A stretch of DNA of 64,000 nt from Actinomycetota bacterium. Its GTDB lineage: Bacteria; Actinomycetota; Actinomycetes; S36-B12. The position numbers were made by a program, and so were the translations under genes. The stretch is from NCBI GenBank assembly GCA_030684515.1, contig JAUXVJ010000024.1, forward strand, positions 351,663 through 415,662, given 5' to 3'. Below the pieces are notes generated by a model. That model searched no databases. It worked only from the letters and a program-made list of their open reading frames with translations, and was not told the origin of the DNA. How positions within the stretch are numbered: the first letter of the stretch is position 1; each line of letters begins with the position of its first letter. Of the stretch, positions 35,779-43,068 are shown in pieces.

Positions 35779-36675
35779 CTACCGAGAACCCAAGCCCAGT
35801 GACTCGTACACCCGAGCCGTAGAGGTAGACCTGTTGAGCGTGTAGAAGTGCAGACCTGGAGCACCGTGACTCAGGAGCTCAGCTGAGAGCGCTGTGGCGA
35901 TCTCCACACCAAGTTCACGCACTGCGTGGTCATCGTCCTTGACCACTTCGAAGCGACCCAGCAATTCAGTTGGAAAGGCCGCGCCCGACAACTCAGCGAA
36001 CCGCGAGATCTGCGCGACATTGGTGACCGGCATCAGACCTGGGATGATTGGCATAGTGCAGCCATGGGCACGCGCCCGCTCAACCAGATCAAAGTAGTCA
36101 CGCGCGCGGAAAAAGAACTGTGTGATGGCAAACTCGGCGCCGGCGTCCTGCTTGGCCGCAAGCACGCGCGCATCGGCCTCGTGGTCGATCGAGGCGGGAT
36201 GCCCATCGGGGAAAGCCGCCACTCCCACGGTGAAATCGCCAAGGCCCTTGATCAAGGCGACCAATTCGTCGGCATGCTCCACCCCGCCGGGGTGAGGCAC
36301 CCAAGGGGCCATTGGTCCGCCAGGCGGATCTCCCCGCAGGGCCAGAATCGTGCGCACACCTGCAGCTGCGTATTCGGCAATCACATCGCGGATCTCGTCC
36401 CGCGTGGATGCAACGCAGGTGAGATGACCCACCGGCATCAAGGTGGTCTGCTCAGCAATCTCCTCAGTGATCCGGACGGTGCGATCGCGAGTTGTTCCGC
36501 CCGCGCCGTAGGTGACCGAGACGAAAGTCGGGCTCAGCCGCTCCAACTCGCGAACCGTCTGCCACAGCGCTCGCTCACCATCGTCGGTCTTGGGAGGAAA
36601 GAGCTCGAAAGAGAAGGACTGCCCACCAGTCCGGAGGATGTCAGCCAAATTGGCGCTCTTGGCTGCGTGGGTCAT
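35779..36675 (-). CDS. metF: 5,10-methylenetetrahydrofolate reductase
   Basis: FAD-dependent TIM-barrel enzyme producing 5-methyl-THF for methionine synthesis. It has 298 residues with FELFPPK near the N-terminus, SVTYGAGG, HLTCV and LALRGDPP, all family motifs. The ATG at 36675 is preceded at 7 nt by TAGGCT with no ribosome-binding site. It is divergent from the GGPP synthase across 51 bp, as a metF-like gene is beside idsA2 in M. tuberculosis (recalled). Confidence 0.94.
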   Translation of the reverse strand: MTHAAKSANLADILRTGGQSFSFELFPPKTDDGERALWQTVRELERLSPTFVSVTYGAGGTTRDRTVRITEEIAEQTTLMPVGHLTCVASTRDEIRDVIAEYAAAGVRTILALRGDPPGGPMAPWVPHPGGVEHADELVALIKGLGDFTVGVAAFPDGHPASIDHEADARVLAAKQDAGAEFAITQFFFRARDYFDLVERARAHGCTMPIIPGLMPVTNVAQISRFAELSGAAFPTELLGRFEVVKDDDHAVRELGVEIATALSAELLSHGAPGLHFYTLNRSTSTARVYESLGLGSR

Positions 36676-36682
36676 GGCGCTA

Positions 36683-36688
36683 AGCCTA
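36683..36688 (-). promoter_or_regulatory. -10 element TAGGCT, leaderless start of metF
   Basis: TAGGCT on the minus strand lies exactly 7 nt before the metF ATG. Confidence 0.55.
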
Positions 36689-36712
36689 AGGGGCGGCCAA
36701 GAGACAAACCTT

Positions 36713-36718
36713 TAGGCT
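36713..36718 (+). promoter_or_regulatory. -10 element TAGGCT for the GGPP synthase gene
   Basis: TAGGCT lies 8 nt before ATG 36727, and no Shine-Dalgarno sequence is present. With the metF hexamer it makes a divergent promoter pair in 51 bp. Confidence 0.5.
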
Positions 36719-36726
36719 CAGTCATC

Positions 36727-37818
36727 ATGCAACCGATTCAGGATCAATATCTGGACCCTTCGCAATTTCGCGATGGCGTTCAATCGATCGTTGATGCAGT
36801 ACTGACTCACGAACAATCCACTCTCATGGAGATCAGTCCTGACCTCGATTCGCTGATGATCGCGTTGACAGGGCTGATGCGGGGCGGCAAGCGATTTCGC
36901 CCGGCCTTTTGCTACTGGGGATGGCGTGCAGCTGCGCAAGAGCAGGATATTGCGGCCCTTGACGCCCAGATGCTGCGCGCTGCTACCTCACTTGAATTCC
37001 TTCAGGCCTGCGCTCTGATCCATGACGATGTGATGGATGGATCAGACACCCGTCGAGGACTTCCTGCGGCCCACCGCCGCTTCCAGGCTGAACATGAGCG
37101 CGAGCATCGAAGCGGAAGTTCGACCATGTTTGGCATCGGTGCAGCGATCCTGCTCGGCGATCTCTGTCTGGCGTGGGCAGACCAACTGCTATTCGAGTCG
37201 GGCCTGCCGGCTGAGTCGATTCTGCGATCCAAGCCGATCTTTGACGTCATGCGCACCGAACTGATGGCCGGGCAGTATCTGGATCTGCTCGAGCAGGCTC
37301 GCGCAGAGTCCTCCCTGCAACGTGCGCGAACGGTGGTGCGATTCAAATCGGCGAAGTACACCATTGAGCGACCCTTGCATCTGGGTGCCGCATTGGCAGA
37401 TGCCAGTCCAGCGATCTTCAGGTCCTACACCGATTTCGGCCTTGCGCTGGGCGAGGCCTTCCAATTGCGCGACGACGTGCTGGGGGTGTTCGGCGACCCT
37501 GCAGAGACCGGCAAGCCCGCAGGGGACGATCTCCGCGAAGGTAAGCGCACCGTGATGATTGCCCTGGCATTTGAACGAGCCTCGGCACAGCAAGCCGGAG
37601 TCCTGCAAAAGCACCTAGGCAATGCTGAACTGGGCGCCGAAGAGATCGACCAGCTTCGCCAAATCCTGGTCAACACTGGTGCTCTGGATGCCACCGAGGC
37701 CCTGATCGCCGCGGGAACAAACGCAGCACTCGAATCGATTGCTCACGCAGCCATCAGTGCAGAAGGCCGAAGCGCATTCCTGGCATTGGCTGATGCAGCG
37801 ACTCGACGGGACAAATAA
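36727..37818 (+). CDS. crtE: Geranylgeranyl diphosphate synthase (polyprenyl synthetase)
   Basis: Condenses IPP units onto allylic diphosphates. It is 363 residues from ATG 36727; the frame is open upstream but that region is antisense to metF. The first Asp-rich motif is D100-D-V-M-D104 followed by GSDTRRG, and the second is RDDVLGVFGDP, the version seen in actinobacterial GGPP synthases. GKPAGDDLREGKRT follows. It probably supplies GGPP to phytoene synthase and also other prenyl products, since the position equals idsA2 of mycobacteria. Confidence 0.9.
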   Translation: MQPIQDQYLDPSQFRDGVQSIVDAVLTHEQSTLMEISPDLDSLMIALTGLMRGGKRFRPAFCYWGWRAAAQEQDIAALDAQMLRAATSLEFLQACALIHDDVMDGSDTRRGLPAAHRRFQAEHEREHRSGSSTMFGIGAAILLGDLCLAWADQLLFESGLPAESILRSKPIFDVMRTELMAGQYLDLLEQARAESSLQRARTVVRFKSAKYTIERPLHLGAALADASPAIFRSYTDFGLALGEAFQLRDDVLGVFGDPAETGKPAGDDLREGKRTVMIALAFERASAQQAGVLQKHLGNAELGAEEIDQLRQILVNTGALDATEALIAAGTNAALESIAHAAISAEGRSAFLALADAATRRDK

Positions 37819-37843
37819 GTTGAAGATCAATCCACTCGCGCCC

Positions 37844-39343
37844 ATGAGAATGGTCAAGGGGGCCACGGACGAGATCGTCATCGTTGGTGCTGGCCTTGGC
37901 GGACTCAGCGCGGCTATGCATCTGGCTGGCAGTGGCCGATCCGTGACAGTGCTGGAACGCGCATTGATCCCCGGGGGGCGCGCTGGGCGGATCAGCACAC
38001 CCACCGCTGATGGGAGCTACGAATTCGATACCGGACCAACGGTATTGACCATGCCTGGGTTGATTGCTGACTGCTTCAACGCTCTCGGGGAGGACATGGA
38101 CACTTGGCTGACTCTGGAGCCGCTGGACACTCTCTACCGGGCCTTCTACCCAGATGGATCGGTGATGGACGTCTACTCAGACACCGATCGCATGGCACAG
38201 GAGATCACTTCCGTCATCGGTCCAGCAGAAGCAGCCGGCTACCGCAAGTACGTGGAGTTCGTCTCTGCGCTCTATCGATACGAAATGTCGGACTTCATCG
38301 ATCGCAATATTGACTCCCCAGTCGATCTGCTTACCGGCAATCTGGCTCGGCTGGTCTCGATTGGCGCATTTCGTCGACTGGCGCCCAAGGTCGAGCAGTA
38401 TCTCAGAGATCCACGAACGCAGCGGGTGTTCTCCTTCCAGTCCATGTACGCAGGCCTTTCGCCCTACGACGCGCTCGCTATCTATGCAGTCATCGCCTAT
38501 ATGGATTCTGTTGCTGGAGTGTTCGTGCCAAAGGGCGGCATGAATGCCGTGCCCCAGGCGATGGCCGCCGCTGCGGCCGCACACGGAGTCAAGTTTCGAT
38601 ATGGCGTTGAAGTCGCACATGTGGAGCGAGCTGGAGACCGCGCCACAGCTGTGATCACGACCGAGGGCGAGCGCATCCGGGCGGACGCCGTCGTACTCAA
38701 CCCAGATGTGCCTGTTGCCTTTCGCGATTTGCTCGGTATTCAGCCATGGTCAATTCGCCGACTGAAGTACTCGCCGTCTTGCTTTCTCATGTTGGCCGGG
38801 TCATCTGCCCACTACGAATCAATCGCGCACCACAACATCCACTTTGGCCGGGCCTGGCGCGGTGTCTTTGACGACATCATCAAGGACAAGCGGCTGATGA
38901 GCGACCCGAGTCTGCTCGTGACCAATCCCACGTATTCGGATCCAACGCTTGCTCCTCCCGGCAAGGAGATCTACTACATCCTCCTTCCCACGCCGAACCT
39001 GGATGCAGACATCGACTGGAAGAGCACCGCGCCCCGGTACCGCGATGAGGTGTGCCGGATCCTGGAAGCCCGTGGATATCGAGATTTCACTGCACATATC
39101 GAGGTGGAAGACATCACAACTCCATTGGACTGGCAGCATCGAGGGATGGAACGCGGCGCTCCCTTCGCCTCGTCGCACACTTTCTTGCAGACCGGCCCTT
39201 TTCGGCCGAGCAACCTGTGGGGCCAGAACATCGTCTTCACAGGCTCTGGAACCCGGCCTGGCGTGGGTGTGCCGATGGTGCTGATCTCTGGGAAACTTGC
39301 TGCCGAGCGCATCATGGGTACCGGGATCCGAAGTCGTGACTGA
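37844..39343 (+). CDS. crtI: Phytoene desaturase
   Basis: FAD-dependent desaturase converting phytoene to lycopene. It is 499 residues from ATG 37844, giving the actinobacterial N-terminus MRMVKGATDEIVIVGAGLGG; a TTG at 37820 is a possible alternative, and no ribosome-binding site is clear at either. The dinucleotide loop is VGAGLGGLSAA, then PGGRAG and DTGPTVLTMP; the C-terminal FAD segment is GSGTRPGVGVPMVLISGKLA. It begins 26 nt after the GGPP synthase stop, and its end overlaps the mannosyltransferase start. Confidence 0.93.
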   Translation: MRMVKGATDEIVIVGAGLGGLSAAMHLAGSGRSVTVLERALIPGGRAGRISTPTADGSYEFDTGPTVLTMPGLIADCFNALGEDMDTWLTLEPLDTLYRAFYPDGSVMDVYSDTDRMAQEITSVIGPAEAAGYRKYVEFVSALYRYEMSDFIDRNIDSPVDLLTGNLARLVSIGAFRRLAPKVEQYLRDPRTQRVFSFQSMYAGLSPYDALAIYAVIAYMDSVAGVFVPKGGMNAVPQAMAAAAAAHGVKFRYGVEVAHVERAGDRATAVITTEGERIRADAVVLNPDVPVAFRDLLGIQPWSIRRLKYSPSCFLMLAGSSAHYESIAHHNIHFGRAWRGVFDDIIKDKRLMSDPSLLVTNPTYSDPTLAPPGKEIYYILLPTPNLDADIDWKSTAPRYRDEVCRILEARGYRDFTAHIEVEDITTPLDWQHRGMERGAPFASSHTFLQTGPFRPSNLWGQNIVFTGSGTRPGVGVPMVLISGKLAAERIMGTGIRSRD

Positions 39344-40829
39344 GGCAGCAGCCCCGCCGTCACTTCCGACGTCGCATCTGCTGTTGCGTCATGGGCTTCC
39401 AGGTCTTCTGGGTACCACCTGCATTGCCATTGGAGCGCTCGGCGTGGGCTGGCTGCCCGGCACGACTGAGCTGCTCACTGCACCAATTGTCGATTCCATG
39501 CGTGGCTCAACGACGGGGTCGATGATCGCGCGCAGTCTGGTGCTTCTTGGACTCGCAGTCCTGCTGCAAGCCTGGCTCCTGATTGGTGCAGATCTCCTGC
39601 ATGTCGGCGCCTGGCCAATCCGCCAACTGCAATGGGTGCTGGCGATGTGGGCGGCACCCCTGGTGCTTGCTCCCCCGTTGTTCAGCCGAGACGTGTACTC
39701 CTACTACGCGCAAGGGCGGCTGTTTCAAGCAGGTGCGGACCCGACAACCGTGGGCGTGGGAAGCCTGCCGGGTTGGTTCGACATTGGTGCTGATCCAATG
39801 TGGACCGAATCCCCAACGCCATACGGTCCAGCTTTTCTCTTCATCGAGCGCGCTGTCGCGAGCATCGCGCACCCCAATGCCTACCTTGCAGGCATCCTGC
39901 TGCGCTTCACAAGTCTGATCGGCCTGGCACTTCTCGCGGTGTTCTTGCCAAAACTTGCCAAGGCATACGGAGTTGATGGCGCGATGGCGCTATGGGTTGG
40001 CGTGTTGAACCCCCTGGTCATCATGCATTTCGTCTCCGGCGCACACAACGACGCCCTGATGGTCGGCTTGATCGTTTTCGCACTGTGGTTGGGCACCCGC
40101 AACCACTGCCTTGTGGCAGCTGGCCTTGTCGGCCTGGCGGTCACGGTCAAGCCCATCGGTTTGATCGCATTGCCGTTCATCGGACTGCAGTACGCAGGGC
40201 TTGGCGCAAGTTGGGCTCGCAAATTCAAATCCCTGTTCCTCACAGGATTGGCAGCAGCAGCGACGATCATCGTGATGTTTCTGGTGGTTGGCGCCGGCTA
40301 TGGAGTGCTGTCGGCTGCCTTTGGAACACCCGGTGGAGTGCTCACCTGGCTGTCGCCCACAACAGCGTTGGGTCAAGCGATCGGCGCAGTCACCACAGTG
40401 CTTGGCATCACTGATGACGCCTATGGAGTAATCGGCATCGTTCGAGCAGCGGGGACAGTCCTGTCACTCGCCGTGATCGTCTGGTTGCTGGTGACGTCTG
40501 ACCGCCGCACACCGTTGCGAGGCTTGGCCTTGGCATTCGGCGTCGTCGTGCTCCTCGGCGCTGTCGTGCACCCCTGGTACGTCCTGTGGGCGCTGCCCCT
40601 GTTCGCAGCATCCGGACTTAATCTGCGTGAGCGACGCATCATGATCATCGTGACGATCGTGCTGATCATTCACGGCATGATTGAAAGCAGCACCGCCGCA
40701 GACAATGTCTGGGATGTCACTGACGTCATCACCTTCGTGCTCGCCCTGGCAACCGCGGCCATCATCAGTCTTGCCAGTCCCCGCGAGCGGGCACTGGTGC
40801 TCGGAGTCAAGACACCGGCTCCATTATGA
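39336..40829 (+). CDS. MptA/MptB-like polyprenol-phosphate-mannose-dependent mannosyltransferase (GT-C)
   Basis: A 497-residue polytopic GT-C glycosyltransferase with about 12 hydrophobic segments. An acidic first-loop motif SRDVYSYYAQG and the PYGPAF segment identify the alpha-(1,6)-mannosyltransferase group of mycobacteria and corynebacteria. The start is GTG 39336, within the GTGACTGA overlap with crtI; it ends in an ATGA overlap with crtB. From memory, mptA lies next to idsA2 in M. tuberculosis. Lipoglycan mannosylation is the default role; action on carotenoids cannot be excluded given its place between crtI and crtB. Confidence 0.8.
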   Translation: MTEAAAPPSLPTSHLLLRHGLPGLLGTTCIAIGALGVGWLPGTTELLTAPIVDSMRGSTTGSMIARSLVLLGLAVLLQAWLLIGADLLHVGAWPIRQLQWVLAMWAAPLVLAPPLFSRDVYSYYAQGRLFQAGADPTTVGVGSLPGWFDIGADPMWTESPTPYGPAFLFIERAVASIAHPNAYLAGILLRFTSLIGLALLAVFLPKLAKAYGVDGAMALWVGVLNPLVIMHFVSGAHNDALMVGLIVFALWLGTRNHCLVAAGLVGLAVTVKPIGLIALPFIGLQYAGLGASWARKFKSLFLTGLAAAATIIVMFLVVGAGYGVLSAAFGTPGGVLTWLSPTTALGQAIGAVTTVLGITDDAYGVIGIVRAAGTVLSLAVIVWLLVTSDRRTPLRGLALAFGVVVLLGAVVHPWYVLWALPLFAASGLNLRERRIMIIVTIVLIIHGMIESSTAADNVWDVTDVITFVLALATAAIISLASPRERALVLGVKTPAPL

Positions 40830-41764
40830 GCGGCCGCGAACTCGACGCAGCGGGCATCGTTGACCCGATGCTGCGCGCGTCTTACGAGCAATGTCGAGCG
40901 CTGAACGCCAAATACGGCAAGACGTACTACCTCGCAACCTTGTTGCTGCCCCCAGCGAAACGACCCTTTGTCCACGCGCTCTACGGCTTGGCCCGTTACG
41001 CAGACGAGATCGTTGACGACATGAGCAGCCCGCTAAGCGATGCCCAGCGACAAGCACGACTTGAGCAGTGGGCTGCTCGATTCTTTGCCGACCTGGACAA
41101 GCGCTCCTCCACAGAGCCCATCATCAGTGCCGTCATCGACACAGCAGCGCGCTGGCAGATCCCGCGCGCGCACTTCGAGGCCTTCTTCAAGTCAATGACG
41201 ATGGACCTGACCATTACTGAGTACGCGACGTATGAGGACCTGCACACCTACGTCTACGGATCCGCCGCAGTAATCGGCCTGCAGGTCGTGCCGATCCTGG
41301 AACCAAGTCACGAAGCTGCCTATGAGTATGCAATCGATCTTGGCATCGCCTTTCAGCTGGCCAACTTCATTCGCGATGTCAACGAGGACCTCGATCGCGG
41401 GCGGGTGTACCTGCCTTTGAATGAGCTCGCCCAGTTCGGTGTGACGCGAGCCGATCTCGAGCAGCGCAAAGCCACACCTGAGATCAAGCAAGCCCTGGCA
41501 TTTCAGATCGCTCGAGTTCGCCAGCTTGAAGAACGATCAAGAATTGGCATTGCCATGCTGCATCCTGCGGCCCGGCCATGTATTGATGCCGCCCGCGAGC
41601 TCTACTGCGGCATCGTCGATGAGATCGAGCGAATCGACTACGAGGTATTCGAAACGCGCGCTCGCGTATCCATGGCTCGTCGGCTCAAGGTGGCCGCCCC
41701 AGCATGGATGGCCGCCAGGCGCGCCCGACGCAAATTCGGCTCCGGTGCCACTGCCGTGCTCTAG
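40826..41764 (+). CDS. crtB: Phytoene synthase
   Basis: Head-to-head condensation of two GGPP to phytoene. It has 312 residues. The two Asp-rich motifs are DEIVDD (near residue 60) and DVNEDLDRGRVYLP (near 190). The ATG overlaps the mannosyltransferase stop (ATGA). Its TAG stop shares CTAG with the crtYd stop on the other strand. Confidence 0.95.
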   Translation: MSGRELDAAGIVDPMLRASYEQCRALNAKYGKTYYLATLLLPPAKRPFVHALYGLARYADEIVDDMSSPLSDAQRQARLEQWAARFFADLDKRSSTEPIISAVIDTAARWQIPRAHFEAFFKSMTMDLTITEYATYEDLHTYVYGSAAVIGLQVVPILEPSHEAAYEYAIDLGIAFQLANFIRDVNEDLDRGRVYLPLNELAQFGVTRADLEQRKATPEIKQALAFQIARVRQLEERSRIGIAMLHPAARPCIDAARELYCGIVDEIERIDYEVFETRARVSMARRLKVAAPAWMAARRARRKFGSGATAVL

Positions 41765-42144
41765 TCCTTCTTGCGCCACATAGGTGGACCGGCAAGGGGA
41801 AGTCGCTGAACACCCTTGCGCCCCAACCAGATCCACATCGACAGCGTCAGCAGCACCAACGCAAAGCCGAACATCAGATCCTCAACTGGCGCGAAGAACA
41901 CGCGCCCGTCGCCCAGAAATGGTGGGGCTTGGTCTTCCGGAGTGGTCGACCCGATGATCACTTCCCCTGAGTACCGCACGATGCGAAATCCGGTGAGCGC
42001 CCCGTTGGTCAGCAGCTGAAACACCACGATGATCGAGTACGAGACCCAGAACACTTTTCGCGTAACGAGTCGAGTACGCAGAATCAGCAGATCGATGATC
42101 AGCGTTGAAGCGATGGCCAGGAGACCAAGCTGGGTGTAGGTCAT
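41761..42144 (-). CDS. crtYd: Lycopene cyclase subunit CrtYd
   Basis: A 127-residue membrane protein with three hydrophobic segments, of the heterodimeric lycopene cyclase domain family. The conserved PVEDLMFGFALVLL segment carries the acidic residues. The ATG overlaps the crtYc stop (ATGA). With CrtYc it forms the actinobacterial split cyclase that makes beta or epsilon rings; given CruF, cyclisation at one end only is likely (inference). Confidence 0.88.
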   Translation of the reverse strand: MTYTQLGLLAIASTLIIDLLILRTRLVTRKVFWVSYSIIVVFQLLTNGALTGFRIVRYSGEVIIGSTTPEDQAPPFLGDGRVFFAPVEDLMFGFALVLLTLSMWIWLGRKGVQRLPLAGPPMWRKKD

Positions 42145-42479
42145 TGTTGTTCGTCACCTGCCGACCAACCACGCGCCGCACGCACTGCTTCGAGAGTCAG
42201 GATTGCGGCCAGCGGCACGATGATGAAGAACAACACCTCATCGATAGGAACTCCGGCGATCACCCGCCAGCCGATCACCCGATCCAGATCAAAATCCCAG
42301 TGCCCTTGCGCAATTGCGTAGGCATCCCACGCGACAAACACCACCAGTGTGGGCAGCAAGGCCAGCAGCAGGCGCAGCCCTCGACGCAGAACATGCGTCC
42401 TCAGGACGATCTCCAGCCAGGCACTGCCAAGAAGAATGCAGGCGAGCACACCTACGTAGCCCAGACGTGACATGCGCAT
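42141..42479 (-). CDS. crtYc: Lycopene cyclase subunit CrtYc
   Basis: A 112-residue membrane protein with three hydrophobic segments and the conserved VPIDEVLFFIIVPL motif of the cyclase family. ATG 42479 follows GAGAG; ATG 42473 is a close alternative. It is divergent from the NadR-like gene with only 12 bp between the two start codons, so its promoter must lie inside that gene. Confidence 0.88.
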   Translation of the reverse strand: MRMSRLGYVGVLACILLGSAWLEIVLRTHVLRRGLRLLLALLPTLVVFVAWDAYAIAQGHWDFDLDRVIGWRVIAGVPIDEVLFFIIVPLAAILTLEAVRAARGWSAGDEQQ

Positions 42480-42485
42480 TACTCT
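42480..42485 (+). promoter_or_regulatory. -10-like TACTCT before the NadR-like gene
   Basis: TACTCT is 6 nt upstream of GTG 42492 and overlaps the crtYc ribosome-binding region on the other strand. Confidence 0.4.
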
Positions 42486-42491
42486 CGCACA

Positions 42492-43058
42492 GTGCCAGGT
42501 CAGCTTCGTGTCGCCTGCATTGGCGGCGAATCCACGGGAAAGACCACCTTGGCAGTAGCGCTGGCTGAAGGCGCCAAGGGCGCTTTGGTGTCAGAAGTGC
42601 TTCGCGCATTTGTCATCGAGCACGGTCGCCCTCCGATGGGACACGAACAGCAGGGACTGCTCGATGAGCAACGCTTCCAAGAGCAGCAATGCGCCGAGAG
42701 CAATCCCGAAGCTGTCATCGTCTGCGATCCCGCAACTTTGATGATCGCCATCTACTCAGAGCTCTACTTCGATGACCGGTCCCTATATGCCATCGCCTTG
42801 GAGTACGCGCGCGACTACGACGCCTTGCTGTGGTGTCGCCCAGACATCCCATGGGTTCCTGAGCCTGGCCAGCACGATGGACCGCAGTTTCGAGCGCGCG
42901 CGGATGAGCTGCTGCAGCGCTGGGTCAGCGCGCACGGAGCAGAGATTCCTGTTATCGAAATCACCGGAACCCTGGGTCGGATTGAGTGCGCTCAAACACA
43001 GTTGAAGGCTCGCCTTGGCAGCGTGTGGCAGTCCAGCGCCATCGCACCACCGACTTAG
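42492..43058 (+). CDS. NadR-like P-loop NTPase (AAA_28)
   Basis: A 188-residue P-loop protein similar to the ribosylnicotinamide-kinase half of NadR. The Walker A is GGESTGKTT at residues 11-19, and an Asp-containing strand VIVCDPATL follows. The nucleotidyltransferase half is absent. It starts at GTG 42492 with no ribosome-binding site; a TACTCT lies 6 nt upstream. Nicotinamide-riboside kinase activity is a guess. The stop is 10 nt before the PASTA-kinase start. Confidence 0.75.
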   Translation: MPGQLRVACIGGESTGKTTLAVALAEGAKGALVSEVLRAFVIEHGRPPMGHEQQGLLDEQRFQEQQCAESNPEAVIVCDPATLMIAIYSELYFDDRSLYAIALEYARDYDALLWCRPDIPWVPEPGQHDGPQFRARADELLQRWVSAHGAEIPVIEITGTLGRIECAQTQLKARLGSVWQSSAIAPPT

Positions 43059-43061
43059 ACT
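43056..43061 (+). promoter_or_regulatory. -10 element TAGACT, leaderless start of the PASTA kinase
   Basis: TAGACT is followed by 7 nt (GGCACAA) and the ATG at 43069, the same hexamer and spacing as at cruF. It overlaps the stop codon of the NadR-like gene. Confidence 0.6.
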
Positions 43062-43068
43062 GGCACAA

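Noticed and set aside
35926-36726. N-terminal extension of the GGPP synthase by 267 residues
   Set aside because: The extension runs antisense through metF and has no similarity; ATG 36727 with a -10 hexamer before it fits.
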